Source: an uncultured Prevotellaceae bacterium
GTDB lineage: Bacteria > Bacteroidota > Bacteroidia > Bacteroidales > Bacteroidaceae
Direction of reading: 5' to 3'
Assembly: GCA_947166305.1 (NCBI GenBank)
Contig: CAMVDV010000011.1
Coordinates: 1-64,000, forward strand
Length of the DNA: 64,000 bases
Position numbers and translations under genes: made by a program
Notes under the pieces: model-generated
What the model was told of the DNA's origin: nothing
Database searches by the model: none
What the model saw: only the letters and a program-made list of their open reading frames with translations
Part shown: positions 48,625 to 57,015 of the stretch, in pieces
How the letters are laid out: each line of letters opens with the position of its first letter
Numbering within the stretch: the stretch's first letter is position 1

Positions 48625-49212
48625 GTGAAGACCTCTGCGAGTTCTTCCCTGCCTCTCCCCCTGAAGGGGGATGGGGGGTCAAAGCAAACCTTGCGCGCCT
48701 TAATCCGTGCGCAGAAGAAACTTTACACCGCTGCTCAGTTGGCGGCGATGTCGGAAGAGATATGCAGCAGAGTGCTTGCTTCTGCCTGGTGGCAGGAGGC
48801 AAGCACTCTCTTGCTTTATTACCCTTTGCCCGACGAAGTAGATGTCCGTCCCCTGATAAGCGAGGCCCACGAGAGGGGTGCACGAGTGCTTCTTCCTGTA
48901 GTCGTGGACGACGAGCTTGAACTTCGTCTCTACGAAGGGGAAACTTCGTTGAGGGAAGGTGCCTTTGGCATCAAGGAGCCGACGGGAGACTTGTTTCCCC
49001 TCGGGCAGTATGATGAGATAGACCTCGCCTTGGTTCCGGGCATGGCTTTTGACAGAGACGGACATCGTTTGGGGCGAGGCAAAGGCTACTACGATCGCTT
49101 GCTGCCGCGACTTCCTAAGGCCCGTCGCAGAGGCATCTGCTTCCCGTTCCAGATGCTCGAAGAGGTGCCGTCTGATGCGCATGATGTCCGGATGCAGGAA
49201 GTGACGGCGTGA
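48625..49212 (+). CDS. fthC: 5-formyltetrahydrofolate cyclo-ligase with repeat-derived N-terminus
   Basis: Converts 5-formyl-THF to 5,10-methenyl-THF with ATP (195 residues). Conserved blocks: LYYPLPDEVDVRPLI, GIKEPTG, and the signature DLALVPGMAFDRDGHRLGRGKGYYDRLL. The family normally begins with Met followed by KxxLR; here KQTLRALIRAQKK has no Met before it, and the frame reaches back through a family B arm to a GTG at 48625. The N-terminus (VKTSASSSLPLPLKGDGGS) is therefore element-encoded, and the original start seems lost. Confidence 0.88.
   Translation: MKTSASSSLPLPLKGDGGSKQTLRALIRAQKKLYTAAQLAAMSEEICSRVLASAWWQEASTLLLYYPLPDEVDVRPLISEAHERGARVLLPVVVDDELELRLYEGETSLREGAFGIKEPTGDLFPLGQYDEIDLALVPGMAFDRDGHRLGRGKGYYDRLLPRLPKARRRGICFPFQMLEEVPSDAHDVRMQEVTA
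48655..48680. repeat. Family B arm within the N-terminus of fthC
   Basis: CTCCCCCTGAAGGGGGATGG + GGGGTC, read as LPLKGDGGS. Same arm type as 645-669 and 59972-59994. Confidence 0.8.
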
Positions 49213-49234
49213 GTCGTCAGACGGGGCGATTCAA

Positions 49235-49336
49235 AACGTCGCAGGCGACGATGCCAAACGCCGCACGCGGAGATTTGCATCGCCGCAGGCGGAGATCCAC
49301 ATCGCCGCAGGCGGAGTTTGCCGTCGCCACACGCGA
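49235..49336. repeat. Family D repeat, copy 5
   Basis: Five units of the type CGTCGCAGGCGACGATG / CGCCGCAGGCGGAGAT, after fthC and before the GH106 promoter. Confidence 0.75.
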
Positions 49337-49390
49337 TATTATATAATAATGAATGGCGAATCGGAAATTGTCGAGTTGCAGATGAATTGT

Positions 49391-49504
49391 TTTTCCGCTC
49401 TTTTTCCGTAACTTTGAGCTGACGCTCGAAGTTACTCTCGCTCGGGAGAAACAAAATAAAAACCCGTTTTCTTTTTGTTTTCTGCTCGCTTATCCGTAAC
49501 TTTG
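49391..49504 (+). promoter_or_regulatory. Promoter region of GH106 with an upstream promoter-like copy (family M)
   Basis: The proximal promoter is TTTG (49474-49477), 19 bases, TAACTTTG (49497-49504). About 90 bases upstream is a second TTTTTCCGTAACTTTG, and between them a GAGC-rich hairpin plus an A-rich tract similar to the one at 6751-6800. Confidence 0.75.
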
Positions 49505-49527
49505 CAACTGGAATAACACTTTTTTCT

Positions 49528-52500
49528 ATGAATACATCCATCAGACTCGCGTTCGTCGGCCGTATGTTCCTGCCTCTTTTTCTGGGCTTTTGCTCTGGAA
49601 ACATCCATGCACAGGAGGACGAGGACGCTGCTTCGGCAAGCCGTTCCATGGTGCCCGACACGGCCATGCTCCGCAGTCCCTTCTCGAAGGCCGACCGCCT
49701 GGCGTTCCGTCAGCCGCATCGCATCTTTTATCCCGAAACGTGGTTTCATTTCCTGAACGGCAGCATCCGCCGCGAAGGCATCACACGCGACCTGGAGGCC
49801 ATTGCCCAGACGGGCATCAAAGGCGTGCAGTTCTTTCACGGACAAGTGGGAGACCCTGCCGACTGGCCAGGCACGGAAGAGCATGTGGAATGCCTCAGCC
49901 CTAAGTGGGAGGAGCTGGTTCGCCATACGGCTGAGCAGGCAAAGCGCTTGGGCCTGAACTTCAGCCTGCAGACTTGTCCCGGATGGGCCATGAGCGGAGG
50001 GCCATGGATAAAGCCCGAACAAGCCATGCGCCACTTGAGCTATACCCGCACCGACGTGCAGGGAGGGCAACAGGTGGATGTCGTATTGCCCATCAACCAG
50101 AAGAAAGAGTGGCAAGACTGGCAGGACATCGTCGTGCTGGCCTTCCCCGCGCCCGACGGCGACACAGGCACCTATTGCCAAATTGAGCAGGTGGAAGCAC
50201 AGGAGCTCCAGCAGGAATGGCAGAAGCTCCTCAGCGGCGAGGAAAAATCTGCCTTCACTCTCCAGCCTTCCAGCCTGCAGAAACCCCATCGCATCCGCAT
50301 CAAGATGAAGGATTCGGCACGCGTCAGAACCATAGAATTCAATCCGATTGACCGCTTTAACCACGAGTTTGGTGCCCAGCCCGGCATCCATCTCCGTGTC
50401 CTCACAGCGGCAGGAAAGCTCCTCCTCGACACCGATTTCCCGCGCGCCAACTGGCAAGACATCTATCAGACCATGTCCTTCGCGCTACCTAACCTCGAGG
50501 CAAATGGCGACTATGTCATCGAAATCGCCAATCTCCACCCGATGCACATCTCCAGTCTGCGCTTCACCACCGCTGCTCGTGGGCACAATTGGGAGATGGA
50601 AGGCGGATGGACATTGCGCTCGCTGCTGCCTCTGCCGATGGATATGCACGAGGACGGCACGGGTTTCCTGCGTCGGGAGGACATCATCAACCTCTCGGAG
50701 AAACTCTCTCCCGACGGCCATCTCCGTTGGAATGCACCTGAAGGAAGGTGGATTGTACTGCGCATCGGGCACGTCAACACAGGCCGTCAGAACGGTCCGG
50801 CCCCTGAAGAAGCCACAGGATGGGAGGTCAACAAGCTCGACACCGCCTTCGTCGGCTTCCAGTTCCGCAGCTACATCGGCCGACTTGTCGATGGCCCGCT
50901 CCACGGTCTCGTTGACAATATGCTCATGGACAGTTGGGAATGTTCCTCGCAGACGTGGACCAGATTCATGCCCCGCGAGTTCGAAGAACGCCAAGGTTAC
51001 AGCCTCACCGACTGGCTGCCCGCTCTCTTCGGGTGGATCATCGACGGCAGGGAACAGACCAGCCGCTTCCTCTCCGATTGGCGTCGCACCATCAATCAGC
51101 TCTTCTCCGACAACTTCTATGGCTACATGACGCGCCTCGCTCACGAAAAGGGCATGAGCGTCAGCTATGAGACCGCGGCTGGCGACATCTTTCCGGCAGA
51201 CCCGATGGAATACTATAAGTGGGCCGACGTGCCGATGTGCGAGTTCTGGCAACCCTTCGGCCACTGGCTGTCGAACCACAACTACAAGCCAATTCGCCCC
51301 ACTGCCTCGGCAGCACGGCTCTATGGCAAGCCAAGAGTGTCGGCCGAAGCCTTCACGTCCTTCGACCTGACCTGGGACGAACGCCTCCGCGACCTCAGGG
51401 AAGTGGCCAATCAGAACATGGCGGAAGGCGTCACGCACGCAGTCTTCCACACTTACACCCACAATCCCGATGCCGATCGTTACTTCCCGGGAACCTCTTT
51501 CGGCGGCGGCATCGGCACACCTTTCCTGCGAAAACAGACCTGGTGGCCTTTCATGAAGAGCTTCTGCACCTATCTCGCCCGTTGCTCCTTCATGCTCGAA
51601 AGGGGTTTGCCTGTCAGCTCGGTCCTTTGGTACATAGGCGATGAGATAGAACAGAAGCCTGATCAATATGCGCCTTTCCCCGTCGGCTATGCCTTCGACT
51701 ACTGCAATACCGATGCACTTCTGCACCGCATTCGGGTGAAGAACGGATGCTGGATGACGCCGGAAGGCATTCGTTACGATGTACTTTGGCTGCCTGAAAC
51801 CCGACGGCTCATGCCTGAGACTGTGCAACGCCTGCAGGTGATGGAGGCTCAGGGCGGGTGCATCATCAGGGATGTTCCCCTGTCGGGACTTGAACAAAAG
51901 CTTGCCGAAATGGGCATCGAGCCAGATGTGAAGCCCACGGAACTGCGGTGGCTGCATCGCCGGACGCATGGTGCCGACTGGTACATGGTGTGTCCGCAGC
52001 AGGAGAAAGGCTTCAGCGGAGAGGTCACATTCCGTCAGACGGGACGTGCGGAGCTGTGGAATCCAATGAACGGAAGCGTTCGTGCGGCCGACGCACAGCG
52101 TGACGGACGGTACACCAATGTGCGCCTCGACCTGGAGAGAGGCGAGATGCTCTTCCTCGTGTTCCGTCATGATGCCAAATCCGAGCGCAGGAAAAAGACA
52201 GAAGAAGGCGAGGCGATACCCCTCACGAACTGGACGCTCACCTTCCCCGAAGGGTGGGGCATCGACTCACAGATGCAGCTGAGCGAACTGAAAGCATGGA
52301 AGGACTTGCCCCTCGGCACAGAGGGAAAGGCCTTCTCGGGCACGGCAACTTACCAGACTTCGTTCGTCTCCAGCCGTGGCAAAGGCAGTCGAGGTTGCAT
52401 GCTTCGGCTGGGTCGGGTGGAAGAGATTGCCGTTGTCAAGGTGAACGGAACGGTGGTCGATACCCTTTGGGCCGCGCCTTACGAGACCGACATTGCGCCC

Positions 52501-52689
52501 TACCTTCGTCGCGGAAGCAATGACATCACCATTGATGTCACCAGCACTTGGTTCAACAGGCTGGTCTATGATGCTCAGCAGCCCAAGGAAAATCGTCGGA
52601 CATGGGTCATCAATGGCCCGTCGGAAAAGGCCGAACTTCGTCCGTCGGGGCTTTTGGGCGACTGCGAAATCAGGTGGAGAAAGGAATAA
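49528..52689 (+). CDS. GH106-like alpha-L-rhamnosidase, exported
   Basis: Large exported glycosidase (1053 residues) with a signal peptide ending near SGNIHAQ. The N-terminal catalytic region (YPETWFHFLNGSIRREGITRDLEAIAQTGIKGVQFFHG...LSPKWEELVRHTAEQAKRLGLNFSLQTCPGWAMSGGPWI) matches GH106 rhamnosidases, which remove terminal rhamnose from plant pectins. A beta-sandwich of the GH2 sugar-binding type closes the protein (GTATYQTSFV...LRLGRVEEIAVVKVNG). The rhamnose operon at 28-32 kb would use the released sugar. The stop lies at the edge of a family H element. Confidence 0.85.
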   Translation: MNTSIRLAFVGRMFLPLFLGFCSGNIHAQEDEDAASASRSMVPDTAMLRSPFSKADRLAFRQPHRIFYPETWFHFLNGSIRREGITRDLEAIAQTGIKGVQFFHGQVGDPADWPGTEEHVECLSPKWEELVRHTAEQAKRLGLNFSLQTCPGWAMSGGPWIKPEQAMRHLSYTRTDVQGGQQVDVVLPINQKKEWQDWQDIVVLAFPAPDGDTGTYCQIEQVEAQELQQEWQKLLSGEEKSAFTLQPSSLQKPHRIRIKMKDSARVRTIEFNPIDRFNHEFGAQPGIHLRVLTAAGKLLLDTDFPRANWQDIYQTMSFALPNLEANGDYVIEIANLHPMHISSLRFTTAARGHNWEMEGGWTLRSLLPLPMDMHEDGTGFLRREDIINLSEKLSPDGHLRWNAPEGRWIVLRIGHVNTGRQNGPAPEEATGWEVNKLDTAFVGFQFRSYIGRLVDGPLHGLVDNMLMDSWECSSQTWTRFMPREFEERQGYSLTDWLPALFGWIIDGREQTSRFLSDWRRTINQLFSDNFYGYMTRLAHEKGMSVSYETAAGDIFPADPMEYYKWADVPMCEFWQPFGHWLSNHNYKPIRPTASAARLYGKPRVSAEAFTSFDLTWDERLRDLREVANQNMAEGVTHAVFHTYTHNPDADRYFPGTSFGGGIGTPFLRKQTWWPFMKSFCTYLARCSFMLERGLPVSSVLWYIGDEIEQKPDQYAPFPVGYAFDYCNTDALLHRIRVKNGCWMTPEGIRYDVLWLPETRRLMPETVQRLQVMEAQGGCIIRDVPLSGLEQKLAEMGIEPDVKPTELRWLHRRTHGADWYMVCPQQEKGFSGEVTFRQTGRAELWNPMNGSVRAADAQRDGRYTNVRLDLERGEMLFLVFRHDAKSERRKKTEEGEAIPLTNWTLTFPEGWGIDSQMQLSELKAWKDLPLGTEGKAFSGTATYQTSFVSSRGKGSRGCMLRLGRVEEIAVVKVNGTVVDTLWAAPYETDIAPYLRRGSNDITIDVTSTWFNRLVYDAQQPKENRRTWVINGPSEKAELRPSGLLGDCEIRWRKE

Positions 52690-52804
52690 GAAATTAAGAA
52701 AATGTGAAAATAAGAGAATTAGAAAATAAGAAGAGGGGCGATGCGTTGCACTTCCCCTCTCTTCATTTCTTATTTCCTAATTTTCTAAATTTCACATTTT
52801 CACA
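52687..52804. repeat. Family H element, between convergent GH106 and six-hairpin glycosidase genes
   Basis: Long inverted repeat: AGAAAATGTGAAAATAAG, AGAAAATAAGAAGAGGGG on the left; CCCCTCTCTTCATTTCTTA, TTTTCTAAATTTCACATTT on the right; tip CGATGCGTTGCACTT. It contributes the stop of GH106 and lies against the stop of the converging gene. It may end both transcripts. Confidence 0.88.
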
Positions 52805-54810
52805 CTGAAACTCTCTCCGGGCTTCACTTTCTTCGACACGACGACCTTGTCGTTCTTTGTCACCCTGACAGCGAGTTTGCCGCCTTTTGTGCGTTCGACG
52901 GAGATGTCGAAAGGCGTGTCGGTGCAGGCATGGATGCGGTTGAGGCTATAGTTGTTCCACTCTGTGGGCATCTGCGGCGTGAGTGAGAAACTGCGGAAGC
53001 CTGTGGGACGGAAGCCGAGCAGACCTTCCGTGATGATGCGGCAGTAGAGTCCACTCTCGGCAGAGAGGTGGCGTTGTCCGCCTTCGGGCCATGCCTCGAC
53101 GACATACGGGACGTGTTCGCCCAGCAGCCTTATCGTGCTGAATTTCTTCAGATATTCCAGAGCTTTGTCGGCGTAACCAGCGGCAAAGGCTCCACGGAAG
53201 CCGTAGAGCGTGGAGCGGTCCCAGAAGATTTTGTCGCCGCTTTGACTGAGCATTCCGTTTTCGGTCCATAGTTGTGGGGAGAACATGGCTTCCAAGGTGC
53301 CCTCGGCTCTGTCGTAAATGCCCATCGTGAGCGGTATGCAAATCCAAGAGCGAAGCACGTTATTGCCGTCGTAATAGCGGTAAGTGTCGTAGCCTTCCAC
53401 AGTAGCGTGGAAGAACTTGTCGATGTTGCGGCGCAACTCAGCTGCTTGTCTTTCGTAATTAAACGTGTTTAGTTGGCCAACTAAACGTGTTTCGTTGAGC
53501 TCTTTAACGAGGTAAGTGCTGCTGATAAGCGCGTCGTAGTATAAACTGCTGGTACAGAGGTTGGCATCGCCACAGGGCAATCGGTGCTCCAGCTCGTCGC
53601 CTTCGCTGGCCACAACGCCGTGCTCGTTGAGCCGCCGACGGCAATACTCCAGGCACCATTCTATCAGAGGCCACACCTCCAGAGCCGTCTGTTTGTCGCC
53701 TCGCTCCAGACAGAAGCGGCTCGCTCCGTAGGCAAGCATGGCTGCATCGCCACGGTCGAAGGGGCCGAAGACGTCATCGCCTCCGCAGATGATGCTCCAG
53801 GGCACGAACTTGTAATCGGGATTCGTGAGCTTGAGGTAGCAGCGCCAAGTGGTCATGGCACTCTCGATGCCTTTGTCGTAACCGAGGAAAGGGAAGAAGG
53901 GATTGACGTACTCCGCCTGATCGTTACACCACATGGCGGCATAGTAAGACTCTCCTCCCGGGGCGTGCATCAGGCCGTTTTGGGTGTGGAAGATGCTTTC
54001 GCTGGCCCTTATCTTGCTCATCTCGAAGAGCGTCTGTATCGTCTTGTCGGGACACGAGAACTGCAATTGCTCCTCGGCTACCGTGCTGACGAAGGCCTGC
54101 CTGAGCGTCAGCTCCTGCTCCACGTCGAGCGCCTCGGGGCTTTCGTCCACGGGGGCATAGGCCTGGATGCTGCAGTAGAAGGTCATGCTCTCGCCCGGTT
54201 CCAGCGTCCGTTTCAGGTCTTCCTCGAACTCGGTGCGTGCCAGCAGCTTGTAGGAGCCGCGTGAGCCGTCCTCACGGTTCGTGGTGCGCACCTGTTGGAT
54301 AGCAGGCACCCTGACGGTCGCCTTCTTGTCTCCTACGTTTCGGAGCGTGTACTTCTCGCAGACGGCAGCCTTCGATGTGCTGGGGAAGAACTGGCTTGTC
54401 AGCTCGAAGTTGCAGCCGTCGGCCCTCATCTGTCCCGTGACGTTCAGTATGCCGTCGATGGTCACGCTCCGTACTTCCTGCAGGCTCATGGCACGACGAT
54501 TGGCCGTCATGCCTTTCAGGAAATCGACATCGCAGCGAGGCATCCAGCTTGCATGGGTGTTGTTGGGAATGGTTCGGAGCATCGGAATGACGAGATGCCG
54601 GTCCATGCTGAAGTGCTTCTGCCCGTCCACACCCCAGTAGTAGACCACCGAGGCGCGGAGGCCCGACATCTCTATGTGGTCGCTATGGGGCAGAGAGCCT
54701 GTCGAGGTGTCCCACTTCACGGCATGACTGCCGCCGACGGTCCATCGGTTTTCCTTCGCTCCAAGCGTCATGCTGGTCAGCAAGGCAAGAATAAAGAGAA
54801 TGCGTTTCAT
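52792..54810 (-). CDS. Six-hairpin (alpha/alpha barrel) glycosidase, exported
   Basis: Exported protein of 672 residues (signal peptide MKRILFILALLTSMTLG). The second half has the repeated helical pattern of six-hairpin glycosidases (GH78/GH95/GH63-like): HAPGGESYYAAMWCNDQAEYVNPFFPFLGY, ASEGDELEHRLPCGDANLCTSSLYYDALI and HLSAESGLYCRIITEGLLGF. The N-terminal part is a beta-sandwich. I cannot fix the family; the neighbouring GH106 makes a rhamnose-containing substrate plausible. The start is set by the -7 box at 54894-54901. Confidence 0.75.
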   Translation of the reverse strand: MKRILFILALLTSMTLGAKENRWTVGGSHAVKWDTSTGSLPHSDHIEMSGLRASVVYYWGVDGQKHFSMDRHLVIPMLRTIPNNTHASWMPRCDVDFLKGMTANRRAMSLQEVRSVTIDGILNVTGQMRADGCNFELTSQFFPSTSKAAVCEKYTLRNVGDKKATVRVPAIQQVRTTNREDGSRGSYKLLARTEFEEDLKRTLEPGESMTFYCSIQAYAPVDESPEALDVEQELTLRQAFVSTVAEEQLQFSCPDKTIQTLFEMSKIRASESIFHTQNGLMHAPGGESYYAAMWCNDQAEYVNPFFPFLGYDKGIESAMTTWRCYLKLTNPDYKFVPWSIICGGDDVFGPFDRGDAAMLAYGASRFCLERGDKQTALEVWPLIEWCLEYCRRRLNEHGVVASEGDELEHRLPCGDANLCTSSLYYDALISSTYLVKELNETRLVGQLNTFNYERQAAELRRNIDKFFHATVEGYDTYRYYDGNNVLRSWICIPLTMGIYDRAEGTLEAMFSPQLWTENGMLSQSGDKIFWDRSTLYGFRGAFAAGYADKALEYLKKFSTIRLLGEHVPYVVEAWPEGGQRHLSAESGLYCRIITEGLLGFRPTGFRSFSLTPQMPTEWNNYSLNRIHACTDTPFDISVERTKGGKLAVRVTKNDKVVVSKKVKPGESFSVKM

Positions 54811-54855
54811 TGTGAGGATATTGTTTTTGCGTTGAGCTGTTTCGGTTTGTCCAAA

Positions 54856-54882
54856 GCGGACGCGCCACGGCACGCCCTTACA
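54856..54882. repeat. Family G, single degenerate arm
   Basis: GCGGACGCGCCACGGCACGCC + CTTACAT, close to the family G arms at 11.7 and 37.4 kb, in the leader of the six-hairpin glycosidase gene. Confidence 0.65.
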
Positions 54883-54893
54883 TCTTTCTGCTG

Positions 54894-54924
54894 CAAAGTT
54901 ACGAAATATTTACGATTTCACAAT
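54894..54924 (-). promoter_or_regulatory. Promoter of the six-hairpin glycosidase gene
   Basis: Minus strand: ATTG (54921-54924), 19 bases, TAACTTTG (54894-54901). Confidence 0.65.
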
Positions 54925-55040
54925 TTTACGATTTCACAAATTACACAATTTTACGATTTCACAATTGCATGCGCCGACAATCCACACGAGGATTTGTCGA
55001 AATCCACACGAGGATTTCAGTAAATCCACACGAGGATTTC
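54905..55040. repeat. Tandem repeats: TTTACGATTTCACAA units and family P (AATCCACACGAGGATTT)
   Basis: TTTACGATTTCACAA recurs three to four times (54909-54967), then AATCCACACGAGGATTT three times (54979-55040), with ends that can pair (AAATCC/GGATTT). The rest of 55041-55156 contains one more pair, AAAAGGCAATT / AATTGCCTTTT. I see no gene. Confidence 0.65.
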
Positions 55041-55156
55041 CCGATGTCCACAAGTAAATGTCCAACGATGCAGTAGTAAAAGGCAATTCATCCAGTAGTA
55101 AATTGCCTTTTACCCGTTAGTAGTTTGGAGACTTCCTGCGGAAGGTGAGCGAGAAG

Positions 55157-56905
55157 TCAGCGGTCTGTGGGGGCGACCTGAAGGAACTCGCGGGCCTTCT
55201 GGAGCGCAACGTCGATGTGCGGACAGATGTGGTCGCTGTCCATCAGGTCGTAGAAACGCGCCTTCTCGAGCTGGCTGTGCACCTTCTGATTAACGCCCGA
55301 GAGGATGACATGGATGCCTTCCTCGTGGTTCATCGCGATGAGCGTCTGCAGATTATGTATGCCTGTGGAGTCGATGAAGGGCACTTTCCTCATGCGGATG
55401 ATGCGGACCTTCGGTTTCTCATGCCCGATGTTTGCCATCAGGTCGTCGAATTTGTTGGCGATTCCGAAGAAGTACGGGCCGTTGATTTCATAGACTGCAC
55501 AGCCGTCGGGGATGGCGAGGTGCTCTTCCCTCGAAGCCATGTCCGAGGCATCGCCCATGTCGATTTCGTCTTTCAGGACGGAGATTTCGGTCGTTTCCAT
55601 GATGCGTTTCATGAAGAGCGCGCAGGCAAGTATGAGGCCCACCTCAATGGCGATGGTGAGGTCGAAGACGACCGTCAGTAGGAACGTCACGCACATCACG
55701 ATGACGTCGCTCTTCGGGTTCTTCAGCAGGCCACGGATGGTGCGCCATCCGCTCATGTTGTAGCTTACGATGACCAGTACGGCGGCCAGCGATGCCATGG
55801 GGATGTATTCTGCATAGGGCATGAGGAGAAGCAGGATGGCAAGCAGCACGACGGCATGGATGATGCCCGCAATGGGCGTCCGTCCGCCGTTGTTGATGTT
55901 CGTCATGGTGCGGGCGATGGCACCCGTGGCAGGGATGCCTCCGAAGAGCGGCGTGACGATGTTGGCCACACCCTGTGCCACAAGCTCCATGTTCGAGTCG
56001 TGTTTGTCGCTGATGACGCCGTCGGCAACGGTGGCGGAGAGCAGGCTCTCGATGGCTCCCAAGATGGCTATTGTGAAGGCCACCGGCATAAGTTTCTGGA
56101 TGAGCTCAAAGGTGATGCTCGGCACGACCATGGAAGGCAACTGAGCCTGAATGTGGAAGCGGTCGCCGATGGTGTCGATGCCCTCAATTCCCTGCTGCTT
56201 CAGCAAGAGGACAGCCACGGTGCCAAGCAGGATTCCCCACAGCGAGCCGGGTATCTTCCCCAGTAGTGGCACCTTGTGCAACACTTTGGGCGAGAAGATG
56301 ATGACCAGCAGGGAACCGATGGCGACGAGGAAGTTCCAGAGATGGAACGTGCCGATGTTTCTGGCATATCTCACCCATTTGCCCACAAAGTCGCCCGGCG
56401 TCTTCAGAGGTATGCGGATGAGTTCGCCCGAAGCGCTCGTGGCGGTCTGTGTCAAGCCAAGGATGTCGCTGATTTGCGTCGTGAAAATGGTCAGCGCGAT
56501 ACCTGCCGTGAAACCTATTATAATAGGATAGGGGATAAACTTTATCACGACTCCCAGGCGGAAAGCACCCAGCGCGACGAGTATCACGCCCGCCAGAATC
56601 GTGGCGATGAGCAGGCCTTGCAGACCATATTCAGGGTTGGTGACGATGCCATAGATGATGACAATGAAGGCACCCGTCGGGCCGCCTATCTGCACTTTTG
56701 TGCCGCCGAGCAGCGAAATGATGAAGCCCGCCACGATGGCAGTAATGATGCCTTTCTCGGGAGTCACGCCACTGGCGATGCCAAACGCAATGGCAAGCGG
56801 CAAAGCCACAATGCCCACGATGATGCCCGCCATGAGGTCTTTCATGAATGTTCCCTTGTCGTAACCCCTCAGAGAGCCGACGATTCTTGGTGTCAATCCT
56901 TTCAT
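55157..56905 (-). CDS. SulP family anion transporter with STAS domain
   Basis: Inner-membrane transporter of 582 residues: about a dozen hydrophobic segments (DLMAGIIVGIVALPLAIAFGIASGVTPEKGIITAIVAGFI is the SulP signature region) and a cytoplasmic STAS domain in the last 120 residues (VRIIRMRKVPFIDSTGIHNLQTLI). The substrate may be sulfate, bicarbonate or a dicarboxylate; sequence alone does not tell. Confidence 0.92.
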   Translation of the reverse strand: MKGLTPRIVGSLRGYDKGTFMKDLMAGIIVGIVALPLAIAFGIASGVTPEKGIITAIVAGFIISLLGGTKVQIGGPTGAFIVIIYGIVTNPEYGLQGLLIATILAGVILVALGAFRLGVVIKFIPYPIIIGFTAGIALTIFTTQISDILGLTQTATSASGELIRIPLKTPGDFVGKWVRYARNIGTFHLWNFLVAIGSLLVIIFSPKVLHKVPLLGKIPGSLWGILLGTVAVLLLKQQGIEGIDTIGDRFHIQAQLPSMVVPSITFELIQKLMPVAFTIAILGAIESLLSATVADGVISDKHDSNMELVAQGVANIVTPLFGGIPATGAIARTMTNINNGGRTPIAGIIHAVVLLAILLLLMPYAEYIPMASLAAVLVIVSYNMSGWRTIRGLLKNPKSDVIVMCVTFLLTVVFDLTIAIEVGLILACALFMKRIMETTEISVLKDEIDMGDASDMASREEHLAIPDGCAVYEINGPYFFGIANKFDDLMANIGHEKPKVRIIRMRKVPFIDSTGIHNLQTLIAMNHEEGIHVILSGVNQKVHSQLEKARFYDLMDSDHICPHIDVALQKAREFLQVAPTDR

Positions 56906-56925
56906 TTTCGTTCGTTTTTGGGCTG

Positions 56926-56933
56926 CAAAGGTA
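56926..56933 (-). promoter_or_regulatory. -7 element of the SulP gene
   Basis: TACCTTTG on the minus strand, 20 bases before the ATG. Confidence 0.7.
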
Positions 56934-56936
56934 CTA

Positions 56937-56983
56937 ATTTTTCACTTTTCACTTTTCACTTTTCACTTTATTTCGTATCTTTG
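56937..56983 (+). promoter_or_regulatory. Promoter region of the POT transporter with TTTTCAC repeats
   Basis: TATCTTTG at 56976-56983, 32 bases before the ATG. Upstream are four tandem TTTTCAC(T) units; one gives TTTC 18 bases before the -7 box. Confidence 0.6.
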
Positions 56984-57015
56984 TGGGCAAATTATTAACT
57001 TAAATCAACTAAACT

